Made by a program: the position numbers and the translations under genes. Positions 23,313-33,737 of a stretch of DNA of 64,000 bases are shown here, in pieces; the stretch's first letter is position 1, and each line of letters begins with the position of its first letter. The notes beneath the pieces were generated by a model. It did no database searches, was not told the origin of the DNA, and was given only the letters and a program-made list of their open reading frames with translations. The stretch covers positions 6,081,245-6,145,244 of the forward strand of contig OY811987.1 in the NCBI GenBank assembly GCA_963681505.1, given 5' to 3'. The DNA comes from Eunapius fragilis (Eukaryota > Porifera > Demospongiae > Spongillida > Spongillidae).

Positions 23313-23811
23313 ATGAGATAATCCCTATTGGTGAATTGTATTATATTGTTAGATACTTTATGTCACTGACAGCTGGCCACTTACCTTTATCATCAGTGAC
23401 AAACTCTGTTTGTCCAACCACATTGTGGAATGAAGTAAGAAATGATAACATGCTAAAATTAGTAGTCTACTATTCAGTTTTTGTCTGCGATTGTGCTAAA
23501 ACAGAAGACAGGGTTTGTAATATATTTGTATGGCACAACATGTACAATACTCTTCGCACCTTGTGAGTCGCACTGATGCCTACCATGTCATCTGTTCACA
23601 TAATTCCTACTAATGCCCCCCATATACCATATGCCCTGTACTCCATTTCTATTGTCTAATGATATTTACATCCCACCTATTGTTGGTGCTACCTGCCCCA
23701 CCCCCTTATTCCCATGGTAACCAACCTCAAGCCTCCTTCAAGTTTAACATCCTCCCAGTGTAGCTGTCCTATCTCGTAATTTTAATGCCCTCCTGTCCTT
23801 GGTAACAGGCT

Positions 23812-25510
23812 GATTGACAGGGTGACCAATCTGATCTACTCTGCAGTGAGGTTCAGGAATGTAGAGGGGGTTAACATGAACAATCTTCAGGGAGAAGAAT
23901 ATATAGTTGGGGTAACATTGAATGGGTTCAAGAAAATATTGAAGTGCGGCCAACATGGGGGAATATTGAGGGGAGGTCAACACGGGGGAATTATTGTGGG
24001 GAGGATGGAATTTTGAATGGGGGAATATTGAGGGATGGGCCATCATGGGGAATAAATTTGGGGGAGGACAACATGGGAGAGTATTGAGGGGGGCTGGGGG
24101 AATATTGAGGGAGCTGGGGGAATATTGAGGGGAGGCCAACATGGGGAATATTGAGTAGGCCAGTAGGCAATATTGAGGTGACGTGGGACAACATGTGCAG
24201 TACACTCGGTAACACTAACAGACCTGTGTCCAAAGTGGGTGTTTACTATGATCTCTCTTTGTGTCTTCCTCCAATGAAGGTGGTTTGACAAGTCCTTCTC
24301 TCTCATCGTGACCAAACAAGGCATGGCAGCTGTCAACTTTGAGCATGCCTGGGGGGATGGTGTGGCCATATTGAGACTGGTGAATGAACTCTACAAGGAC
24401 ACCACCACCACTCCCTACATCCCTGGAGGTGGAGGGGCCTGTCCCTTTGGCTTTGCAGGGGCTTCCCCTCCTCCCCCTTCTCATGGCACAAAGGGAGTTT
24501 CCCGGCCTCCACAGACTGGAGTTCAAACTCTCAGAGCCATTGAAGAAGGTGATAGCCGATGGTCGCCTGGCAACAGAGAAGGCAGCAAACTCGCTGTCCG
24601 TCAATATGCTGGAGTATCATCAGTATGGGAAGAAGTACTTGAAGAAGATGAACCTCAGTCCCGATGCCATTCTGCAGCTGTCTTTACAGGTAGGGTGTGG
24701 TGAGGGAGGTGTGGTGTTTGCCTTATAAGGGAAGGAGTGTCCAGTCTGCCTAAATGGAATACCCAAAGGGGTCAAAAGTGTTTGATCATATTATGGAAAT
24801 GATACAGAGTGTTTCCTTTGTAAAGAAGGGAGGTGTGGTGTTTCCCTTATAAGGAAATAGCATATAATACCATAGTACACTGATCACAAGTAACCACATC
24901 CTTTTCTGGTTCAGATTGCGTACTATCGTCAGTACAAGGGGTGTGTCCCTACCTACAAGTCGTGCAGTACTGCTGCCTTCCGTCATGGTCGCACGGATAC
25001 CATACGTTCTGCTACCATGGCAACCAAGGCATGTTCTGAGGCCTTTGAGCGTTCTCACCCTGCTGATGTGGAGGCCATGATGAAGCTGATCAAGGAGTGT
25101 GTAGTGTGGCACTCCAAGCTGGTCAAAGAAGCAGTCACAGGTGTGTGTGTGTGTGTGTGTGTGAGTGTGTGTGTGTGAGTGTGCAAATGTTTATGATTAT
25201 GTGTGTGTGTGTGCAAATGTTTGTGGTGTAGTATTTGTATTGTTTAGTGCTATAGATACACTTACCGGTGTGCCAATGATGTACCAACATGGCTATTATG
25301 CCACATTATAATTAATTAGAAGTGTCATGTGATTGTTGCTTATCGTCATGACAACAGGACAAGGATTTGACAGACACCTCTTTGCCCTCAAGACATTGGC
25401 CAAAGAGGAGGGGATAGGGACCACGCCTCTCTTTGAAGACCCCGCCTACTCCTACCTGAATCACATCCTCTCCATCAGCACTCTATCCTCTGATGCAGTC
25501 CTAGTGGTGT
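23812..25510 (+). pseudogene. CPT2: CPT2 copy C: internally deleted and 3'-truncated
   Basis: Begins with a partial exon (LIDRVTNLIYSAVRFRN, about 23812-23862) fused directly to intron sequence, so the exons carrying the central region up to HNWGANR are missing. Remaining exons are about 24280-24689 (with FEHAWGDG and the +4 frameshift), 24915-25140 (YKSCSTAAF: Glu replaced by Lys) and 25358-25508. After DAVLV the sequence runs into VSGGICGMMSW-stop, the junction shared with copy B. Non-functional as read. Confidence 0.85.
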
Positions 25511-26400
25511 CTGGTGGCATATGTGGTATGATGAGCTGGTGAAGCTCAAGTGTACCAATGTCACATTTGATGCCAAGGGTATGGTGAGTCTAGTAAAACA
25601 GACCAGTATCAGAATGGAGCATCCCTAGTTATTGTAGGGGGCGGGTGACTGTTACTATCACATGGGTAAGTTAGACCACACATCCCAGGCAAATTCTTAA
25701 AAGTGGGGAACAGCTATGCAATAATAGTTACATCAGAATAAGGGAGCTGTTGTTGGAAAGTGTCACCGTTGGTTTTTGACCGAATGCTGTTATGAAATGC
25801 ATAGCTTGTGGGCAGGGGGTGCTCCAGTGTAGAATACAGACTTTTCAAGCGGCATGGCTGTTGGAAGTCTGCATCATCTAAAGATGGCAAATATGACAGA
25901 CTCTTGAGCGCAGTTTGGAAGTGTCCAAAAATCTGGGCATTTAATCTAGGCCCCTTCTTTGTGTCTCTATGCATGTGGTTGTGTGGATGTCTTTGCAGAC
26001 GACTTTTTCCAGGAAAGGTGTTCCTTAACGAGAGAGCAGATTATGGAGTCATAACAGCAAGGCGGGATCTGGAGGAGTGACAGAACATTGTGTCGTTTGT
26101 GAGAAGCGCTTGATTGGTCTTTTACCTACTGTGTGGGTTTTTTCCAGGTTTTTTCCATGCAGGTGTGTGGGCCACCCTGTTATGTGGCTATGTGTGTTTG
26201 CAGGCGTGCACAATGACACTAAACTAATTCAGTGTCATGGGAGGGGAAGGTAAGGGCGGCAGCAGGCAATTGCATGGGATAAAAAAACATGCATAACAAT
26301 GCTGTTATTATGAGTTATTTTGGCTGACGATGGTATTACCGAAAACACTTACATGTACACAATGTGTGAACATCACCATTCATTATCAAATAAAAGCTGG

Positions 26401-26649
26401 AATGCAAGGTGGTAAGCTTCAACATGATGCATTTTTTATTTATGATTCAAAACGTACGCATTAACTACTTCATTTGCAACATTCATAGTAGTTTCACAGA
26501 GAAACGTATTGTAGATTCCTGGTTACTAATTGCTTCAGTGATGCCTTTTATTGTGAGCGTAATTGCTTTAGTGATGCCTTTTATTGTGAACATCTGCCCT
26601 GCTCTATAATTTGTTAAAATAAACACTGCAGCTTTAGATTCCATCTTGG
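26401..26649. other. Spacer between block C and the retrotransposon
   Basis: AT-rich, with a short direct duplication of GTGATGCCTTTTATTGTGA (about 26539-26590). No gene seen. Confidence 0.5.
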
Positions 26650-26858
26650 TTAATGGACTCTCGATCTCATGCACGCGACCCTGACCCCATTAACCCGCGC
26701 TCACCGCGACCTTTCCCTAGCAAGGGTTTGGCAGGGTGCTGGGCCCCACCCCCTGGCTCGCGCGCCGATCGACCCCGATAGGTCGTCCCCCTTTTCCGCG
26801 CTACATCCGGTGCGGGAAATGCTTGGGGGAGCCAGGAGGAACCTACTGGAACGCCCAG
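26650..26858 (-). repeat. Split direct repeat B2
   Basis: About 208 bp starting TTAATGGACTCTCGATCTCA on the plus strand and ending at AACGCCCAG. Same as B1 (27084-27292), then diverges into a ~79-bp spacer with a GGCCAAAGGCC palindrome. Confidence 0.93.
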
Positions 26859-26937
26859 CACATGATCACCGGCCAAAGGCCGGAGAGTTCTATGCCGATA
26901 ACAAACCATCTTGCTAGGTTTATAGATACATCCCAAA

Positions 26938-27083
26938 AATAAAATAAAATAAAATTACTGACGCCGTAGGGAACGCACCGCGTGCTTGCGCCAATCGGTT
27001 CAGCACTACCGACGGTTGCGCATGCGCAGACACACTAACCGCGTCGGTCCATTAACCGCAGTTAACCTACGGCTAACTTTCAT
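26938..27083 (-). repeat. Split direct repeat A2
   Basis: Nearly identical to A1 (32843-32986). It directly abuts B1, as expected for the internal A2/B1 junction. Confidence 0.93.
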
Positions 27084-27292
27084 TTAATGGACTCTCGATC
27101 TCATGCACGCGACCCTGACCCCATTAACCCGCGCTCACCGCGACCTTTCCCTAGCAAGGGTTTGGCAGGGTGCTGGGCCCCACCCCCTGGCTCGCGCGCC
27201 GATCGACCCCGATAGGTCGTCCCCCTTTTCCGCGCTACATCCGGTGCGGGAAATGCTTGGGGGAGCCAGGAGGAACCTACTGGAACGCCCAG
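27084..27292 (-). repeat. Split direct repeat B1
   Basis: Nearly identical to B2. It lies directly downstream (minus sense) of the recombinase ORF. Confidence 0.93.
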
Positions 27293-27403
27293 AGGGGAGG
27301 CTCTCAGCCACACCCTCCCCCAAGCCCTCACCCTTCCTGGACAGAGGAATACAACTTCGCATTACATAAGACAACGCAATTCGCATTCCGCGTATTGTCC
27401 TTA

Positions 27404-28380
27404 GCTATCAGCACAAAGACGTTCTGCCATGCCTTGAAGCACAGCTCGGGGGGTACGCACATACAATGTGTAAGCAGAACTCTGCCAGCGTCCCAGCGTC
27501 TTGATCAATGAATCCTGTATATATGCCACAAAACGCCGCTGTCGTCGCCGCACCAATTCTGAAACTGTGGCCGGAGTACAATCTTGCATCCAACCCCACC
27601 TTTACCAACGCCGACCGGACCGCTGCAACAAAACGAGCGCGGGTTAAAAACCTCCCGTCGCGAAACTGAAATAACGGGCCCGTCGCATTCCCCCGCCGAA
27701 CCATATAGTCCAACACGGCCGCTACCGGACATAGCTCGGGGCTACCTTTACCAATTACTAAAGAAACCCCTTTACGGAACGGGTCTGTCTTCGATGCCTT
27801 AAGAAATACTTGAATGCTCGCCGGGGCTACGCACGAGTCGACCGAGATGTCCTCAAAACAGAGATGCACCGTCGGGTCGAAGCCAGAGTCAGACGGGACA
27901 ACAACCTCACCTGACCGCAGAAACAGAGGCAGACCGCCGCCCACAGCATTGAGGCCGTGAATCCATCAGGCTCCAACGACCATACGCCCTTCAGGCTTCT
28001 CAGAATGCCAGGAGTTACGGGTATAGGCGAGGCCGGCCCCCGCCCTGCGCCGCCCTCCTGCGAAAACCCTTCACGACGCACTCTAGCTGGGGCATCTCAG
28101 CCATGTGAGGGTCCCCAAGTCCAAGACCTATCTGGGTGTGCCGAACGGCGGCCAGATATGCATATGACTTCACCGTTCCGGCGGCTAGACCGTCCACGTA
28201 CAGGCGCGCAACAAATTGACACAGCAACCCCTCTGAAGTAGGATAAGGAGATATAGGGACACTCACACAGAACCGTGCATAACGACGCTGTCCGGACGTA
28301 TACGACTTCAGCGTGGAGGCTGCCAGGCCTGCCGCAAACAACTCGTAAACAACCGGGACCAACTCGGAGACGTCCAATCC
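27404..28380 (-). pseudogene. Tyrosine recombinase of the Ngaro-like element
   Basis: N-terminal core-binding part (about 28377-28015; STLKSYTSGQRRYARFC, GTVKSYAYLAAVRHTQIGLG) and catalytic part (27944-27408). The catalytic frame has KASKTDPFRKG and the box HSFRIGAATTAA (H-x-x-R). The remaining signature LGRWQSSAYTLYVRTP with the nucleophilic Tyr is in a different frame (27480-27404), so a short indel near 27540 breaks the protein. A further frame change lies between the two halves near 28010. It would integrate the circular cDNA intermediate in a living element. Confidence 0.85.
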
Positions 28381-29066
28381 GGTTGAACACTGACCAGAAG
28401 GGCTACTAGGGCGTCGGGCACCACGGCTGGGACCAGGTCCGCAGTCTGGAGACAGGAGAAAAACAGATCATGGTTACCACGAGAAACAGCATCAGCCAAT
28501 ACGTTATCCACACCCGGGATGTGCCGGGCCCTCACACACAGCTGGAAGTGCGCCGAGAGAAAAAACAGGCATCTAACTAAATGCATTATCTGGCTCTCTT
28601 TACTATATCCAGAGTTCAGGACTGACACTGCTGCCTCATTGTCGACATGAGCTATCCGAACCATTGCTGGCCTAGTCTCGTACCCAGACCCTCAATCCCA
28701 CAGCTGCGGGTGGATTACATCACCGCTACGTGGAAAGAGGGTCTGGGTACGAGACTATTGCCTATTACCGCAAGCAAACACCACAGGGAGAATTTCTTTT
28801 AGAGTTATGTTCCTACCGCCCCATCCACCAGGCCATTGGAACTGAAACCAGTGATCACCCCACACCGCCCCGCAGCCAAAACTCCCCGAAGCGTCAGAAA
28901 AAACATGTCGGCTCGCCCCACGGTATCCCACGGTCAGGCAGGAAAGAGGCTCCGTTCCAAGCCTCCAGAAAGACGTCCCACCACACCAAGTCTGACCGAA
29001 ACGATGCATTCAAGCGAATGTGATGATGATCGGCCCTCACCGCAGCAAGCAACTCAAAAACTCGCC
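28308..29066 (-). pseudogene. RNase H domain of the Ngaro-like element (interrupted)
   Basis: Reads RVFELLAAVRADHHHIRLN, then FSDASGSFGCGAVWG (first catalytic Asp) and NITLKEILPVVFACG (catalytic Glu). After the 85-bp hairpin insertion it continues RIAHVDNEAAVSVLNSG (Asp) and ARHIPGVDNVLADAVSRG (last Asp). The order and spacing of the four acidic motifs fit retroelement RNase H. The hairpin element splits it between the Glu and the third acidic motif. Confidence 0.88.
28673..28757. mobile_element. 85-bp hairpin MITE inserted in RNase H
   Basis: Ends TAGTCTCGTACCCAGACCCTC and its inverse at 28737-28757. The internal CAGCTGCGGGTGGATTACATC core is shared with the 131-bp element at 7748-7878. It interrupts the RNase H reading frame. 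Confidence 0.93.
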
Positions 29067-30102
29067 TTAAGGTGATAGGGTACCCTCCTGGAATTTGAAA
29101 AAAAATCATACTAGCTTGTAGCCTGAGAGCATCTTAGAGGACCGTATCATTTTGACAGTTATTAGAAGAGCAGTAAAAATGGTACAAATATTCTAAGAAC
29201 AAAACTTTATAATTGGTTTGTTGAAAACTGTAGTGCTTAAAAATCACCAAATTTGGAGGATAAATATGAAATAATATCTTCTTTCGTTTGGTGCATTCGT
29301 TTCGAAACGGAGCAGTAGGTTTGTGCCAAAGCTTATACTAACCATCGTTTCAGGGTGAACTAATTAGGCTACTCATGGATTACTCATGCTGGGCATTCCA
29401 GAACAGCTACTTTATCGTGATTACACGTTCTTCATTACTTAATTGTCCTTTTGGTGCATCGATAACGTTACTACCCTTTTCCACAAATTTGCAGCAATTT
29501 TTTACAAAGTTACGCATCCCTGGACGCCATATTTGTACCTTGAAATTGAAATGTTATTAATAAATAGATTTTCGGTTTTCGGCTATTTAGAAAAAAGTAA
29601 CTTACTTTGAAAACAAGGACAAGATATTTTCCTACACGTACGCTCTTCTTGGTGCTTAGCTCCTATCGTAAAAATATGCTCAGCACTTGATCATAAGGTC
29701 TGTTGTCCTGAATGTGCAGGAAAAAGAGTTTTTACCGTTCGTATTTCAAGGTGCTCGTAAAACAAGCGGTGCTAGTGTTTCTGCGCGTTATTGAAATGCT
29801 ATCAAGGTAGCATATCTTAAACAATAAGGTGGATTCTCTCCGAATTATATACGGTACTTGATCAGAACTACCAATTGTTGATGACGTATTTTAATAATTC
29901 AGGCCCCAAAATACATGGTGGACTCAAACTGCGCATGCGTGCGCGAATTACAAGATGGTGGATGCCAAAGTTTAAGGCATTGCGCTCGGTTAAATACGTT
30001 ACTAATCCAAATGATATCAAGGTGGCATATCTTAAACAATAAGGTGGATCTTACCATCTTTTTTTCCAAAAAAAAACCACGTTATGGGTACTACTACCTT
30101 AA
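29067..30102. mobile_element. TTAA-flanked non-autonomous element between RT and RNase H
   Basis: TTAA stands at both ends (29067-29070 and 30099-30102). The ends form imperfect inverted repeats: TTAAGGTGATAGGGTACCC against TTAAGGTAGTAGTACCC. Removing it with one TTAA rejoins RT (…GRAFLR) to RNase H (RVFELL) in frame. TTAA target duplication is typical of piggyBac-mobilised elements (family knowledge). Inside are two copies of a CATATCTTAAACAATAAGGTGGAT block (about 29810 and 30030) and no recognisable ORF. Confidence 0.85.
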
Positions 30103-31197
30103 GAACGCTCGCCCAGGCCGGACGACTTTACATGCATGCTGCAGCTTGCCCGCCGGGGACTGCAGCTCCTTCCGCCGGCAAGATCCCTTCCCCAACCAAA
30201 TGCCAATCAGTTCCTTTAGCTCCACTATCCTCCTTTGGGGAAGGCGAAGTACCATGGCTTCAGTGTCGACTTCTATACCCAAGAAGGTAACCGCTGTGCC
30301 AGGACCCTCCAGTTTCTCCTCTGCTATCGGTACGCCGAGATCGGAGAATGTGGCGAGCAAGCAGTCTAGTTGTTGCCCCCCTTGTGAAGGGCGGGCCAGA
30401 AGCAAGAAATCATCTAAGTAGTGACAAACAGTCTCCACACCGCTACTCTTCGCCACCCATTCAATCGCATCCGCTACTGCCGTAAATATCTTAGGCGCCG
30501 AGCGAAGGCCAAAAGGCAAGACGGTGTCCACATACAGTCCCCCATTCCACATCATCCCCAGCAGCCATCTATCCTCCGGGTGAACCGGGACCAGCCGATA
30601 CGCGCTACGAATGTCGACCTTGGCCAGTATAGTGCCTCGTCCCATCTCTGCTACCACCATCGCCACCACGTCCACTGAAGCATACTCCATCGAACACACC
30701 GCTGGATCGATCCCGTCGTTAATGCTTCTCCCATGCGGAGAAGACAGGTCAACAATCAAGCGAAAACCACCAGACGATTTAGGAACAAGGCCTATAGGAC
30801 TGCAATGCACCTCCGGGAATTCCACAGGGTTGAGTGGGCCCGCCACTCTACCCAAACGGCACTCCTCGTCCAGATACCTCGATACGAGAGCCGCGTCCCG
30901 GCTCGTTGAGGCCATGTTAGCCCTGGCCCTGCCGCAAGAGCACCTTGCATGGTCAAAACCAATGCGAAAGCCATCCCGCAATCCGTTGACCATATACCGC
31001 GCAAACTCCAGGTCTGGGTGCAGCGCCAGCCTACTGACCCAACGATGCCAGTCCAGCGGGGTATTAACCTGGCGCAGTGACGGTGGCGCTCTCCATGACC
31101 GTAGATGCCGCTGACCATCCAACACCAACAGATCAGACGTATACCGGTACATCCGCTGGACCCCCCGACCGCCCGTGCCTAACGAGAGAAGCGCCAT
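30103..31197 (-). pseudogene. Reverse transcriptase of the Ngaro-like element
   Basis: Open frame with RT motifs in order: SPIGLVPKSSGGFRLIVDLS, LAKVDIRSAYRLVPVHP (first catalytic Asp), LPFGLRSAPKIFTAVADAIEW, HYLDDFLLL (YLDD box with the paired Asp), and TAVTFLGIEVDTEAM. It is preceded by DHARCSCGRARANM-type sequence. The frame itself is intact over about 365 codons and stops only where the TTAA element enters, so this is the best-preserved domain of the element. Confidence 0.93.
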
Positions 31198-31328
31198 GCG
31201 TCATGAACCATCCACCAAACAAATTAGGTACTCAAGTCAGCAAATATATTGGAATACATACATATACGCACCCCTGCACTCGAGAATAACTCTAAATCCC
31301 CATCCATTATTTTCCACTGTCAATCACG

Positions 31329-32842
31329 TCACGGCTTCCCCCGGGGGAGATCATTCCCCTTGTTGGATCCGGCATATGGCCGAGGGCGGCCACACGACAC
31401 CTCCGGATGAGACCCACCACAAGAGGAACACTCGTGCCGGAACCTACAATGCGGATATGTACACAACCCTGCGTTGAACGACCTACAAATTGCATCCCCC
31501 CGGCCTGCCATCCGGCCCGAGGAACCAGCTGACGACATGGCCGCCACTACCGACCTGACTACTTTTACGCTACATGACACATCCTGATCGTCCTGCGTCA
31601 ACGGGCAATCGGACGCTACGTGGGCCACTGCCGTCTTCCCTGTAAAACACAAGGAGTAGAGAGATGCGTTGACCCCGGACCAACGACGATTGCCAGAGGC
31701 CGCTGCCTGCTTTCGGAACGTCGCATCATAGTGCACCCATGCCAGGCCACTGAAGTCGTGACAAGCCTTGAGTACCCCTCTCATGTAACCCAGAAGTTCC
31801 ACTACGTCCTCAGGGAACCTTCGTGACATCACGCTCGTGTAAGACGTGAAACATTGCAGCCATGTATCAATATTAGTGACCTGTTTGCGTCGCCGACCAA
31901 GCGCCCCCGCATCGTCCTTCCTCACATTCCATTGCTCTGGGAGCAACTCCGCCATCTCCACAAACTCCCACTGCCAGATTTTCTCCGCTAGTTTTCCAGG
32001 CACCGGCTGCCACCCCTCCCCCACATAAATGCCATTGAGGGCGCCTGTACCCATACCCATATGGACGTCATGCGCGTCCAGCCCATCACCCGCCCTACCC
32101 TGGTCCCCGGGGGGCCAGAACCCCATAAATGATGAGCCCACGGCTGGGTCACGAGGCCGCGCGCCTCCGATGAATGATGAGGCCACCGACACGGGTGGGT
32201 CTCGAGGCCGCGTGCCTCCGATGACTGTTGTGACCGCGTAATGAGGCCGCGTGCCACTGTCACATGATGTGTCCACGTCTGGATCACGAGGCCGCGTGCC
32301 TCCGATGGATGCTGTCGTACCCGCATTTGGGTCCCAAGGCCGCTAGCCTCCGACAAATGATGTGCCCGGGTAAGGGTCACGAGGCCGCGTGCCTCCGATG
32401 GACGACAAATTCAACCGCACTACACCAACACCCTCCAGGGCGTCTGGGGGTGGCATCCTGCCCAAAGCTACACGCGCACACACACAATGTGGACAATCAA
32501 GACAGCACGCATACCATAACACGAAATCCACCTAATAGGTCCTTAACATTCCCACAGGACCACCCACGCAATGACAATTCGCACGCCCAACCACTTAACA
32601 ACGCACCTGCGGATCTCACAGGAGGCTCCCCTTCAGGACGCTGACCCTGAGCCGTCGGCTCCACCGCCGAGCGCTGCCCAGCCTCCACTAGCTTTGTCAA
32701 CGCAAGTATTGCTGTTCCCAGCTCTGTAACCGATGCCTCCAGGCGCGCCAATCGACCATCGCCACTGACCTCACCAACTTGCCCATCCTGTTCCGCCTGA
32801 CCATCCTCATCCATTTCCGCCAGTTCCACCGCCAGAACGCTC
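31329..32842 (-). pseudogene. ORF1 (gag-like) of the Ngaro-like element
   Basis: The N terminus (about 32842-32500) has an acidic, heptad-like stretch (RLARLEASVTELGTAILALTK) that could form a coiled coil. A minisatellite-coded segment follows (SSFIGGARPRDP-type repeats, 32420-32110), then a conserved block (NGIYVGEGWQPVPGKLAEKIW, FPEDVVELLGYMRGVLKA). The C-terminal zinc-finger region CRSFNAGLCTYPHCRFRHEC is followed by CSSCGGSHPEVSC, typical of DIRS-order gag proteins. A TAG in one repeat unit (near 32345) and a frame change separate the N-terminal part from the rest. Confidence 0.8.
32110..32420. repeat. Minisatellite inside ORF1 (GAGGCCGCGTGCCTCCGATG units)
   Basis: Five to six units of roughly 45-63 bp, each with the GTCACGAGGCCGCGTGCCTC core. 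They encode an IGGTRPRDP-like peptide. Confidence 0.85.
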
Positions 32843-32986
32843 ATAAAATAAAATAAAATTACTGACGCCGTAGGGAACGCACCGCGTGCTTGCGCCAATC
32901 GGTTCAGCACTACCGACGTTGCGCATGCGCAGACACACTAACCGCGTCGGTCCATTAACCGCAGTTAACCTACGGCTAACTTTCAT
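32843..32986 (-). repeat. Split direct repeat A1 (5' end of the element)
   Basis: Ends ...CGGCTAACTTTCAT and differs from A2 by one missing G (GACGTTGCG against GACGGTTGCG). It marks the upstream border of the element in minus sense. Confidence 0.93.
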
Positions 32987-33001
32987 GAAAAGTTTCAATT
33001 A

Positions 33002-33613
33002 CTGTAGGGCCAACAATTTTGGAACGCCGTAAATTTTGGAACATTCCAATGTATAAGCGCATTCCAATATAAAGCATTTACCAAAATTTCGTTCAAATGT
33101 ATTCATAATTCATTTCACATCGCTGTGCAGGATCTAGTGCTTTACTCTTATAAGAGCCCCGCTTACAAGGTATTGTACGTGCCAGAACTTGGCAGACTGC
33201 TTTGTTTACTTCTTGTAAAGCATCACGGTGAATTGCGCTTACTTGTTTAGAACAAGGTAGGTTGAACAGGTGATCCTCTGGCTCAGACAAATGCCGACTG
33301 GGCCTGGGTATCTCTTCTATAGCAGTACATAGGACTAATTGAGATTGAGGTACCATCTCCTCTTGAGGTAATGCCATGATAGAAGGAGCGATTGAATGAA
33401 AGGAGTCTTTTGGAAGTAAGCAGCACCGTGCCATACACCACGTGGTGCGTAGAACAGTTGCGGTAATATAGGTTTTGTTCCAAAATATCGTGACGACACG
33501 TCATGCATCCCTCATCAAATTCGTTCCAAACCTTTGCGTAGTTCCAATAATTACCCCGTTCCAAATGCCCGCATTCCAAAATTTTCACCCATTTAAAATT
33601 GTTGGCCCTACAG
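33002..33613. mobile_element. 612-bp TA-flanked TIR element
   Basis: TIRs CTGTAGGGCCAACAATTTT and the inverse AAAATTGTTGGCCCTACAG, with TA on each side (33000-33001, 33614-33615). That fits Tc1/mariner-type target choice. The interior has further inverted stretches (GGAACG / CGTTCC) and an open frame on the minus strand without recognisable domain. It sits exactly between the retrotransposon and block D. Confidence 0.85.
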
Positions 33614-33737
33614 TATCCATTTGTTAATTTCGTCATAACTAGCAGATGCAATATTAATATTTTTAGCAGATGATGCAACTTCCAATCTTTTCTTTGCTTT
33701 GTTTATAGTAGCTGTTGACATCATTTGTCGTAATTCT

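Larger units (their letters stand above)
22425..26400. repeat. Right arm of the near-palindrome (block C)
   Basis: Inverted copy of block B. It runs from the piggyBac remnant through CPT2 copy C to the AAATAAAAGCTGG end at 26400. Confidence 0.85.
26650..32986 (-). mobile_element. Ngaro-like (DIRS-order) tyrosine-recombinase retrotransposon
   Basis: On the minus strand the order is A1 (32986-32843), ORF1/gag, RT, RNase H, tyrosine recombinase, B1 (27292-27084), A2 (27083-26938), B2 (26858-26650). A1 and A2 are nearly identical (~145 bp, ATTACTGACGCCGTAGGGAA near one end), and B1 and B2 are nearly identical (~208 bp). Split direct repeats in this A1-B1-A2-B2 arrangement plus a tyrosine recombinase instead of an integrase are diagnostic of Ngaro/PAT-type elements (family knowledge). 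The copy is dead: a stop in ORF1, two insertions in the RT-RNase H region and a frameshift in the recombinase. Confidence 0.9.

Noticed and set aside
25714-25974. 86-codon frame, also open at 16540-16743 in inverted copy
   Set aside because: Stays open in both copies but has no conserved start, no domain and lies next to a chimeric junction; kept only as a note.
26650-27292. Two direct repeats read as a pair of LTRs
   Set aside because: They lie at one end only and alternate with A repeats; the split-repeat arrangement with a tyrosine recombinase explains them better than LTRs.
29915-31114. Plus-strand frames of 168 and 167 codons
   Set aside because: Antisense shadows of the reverse transcriptase.
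33283-33678. 131-codon minus-strand frame
   Set aside because: Spans the TIR of the 612-bp element and its flank; no domain.
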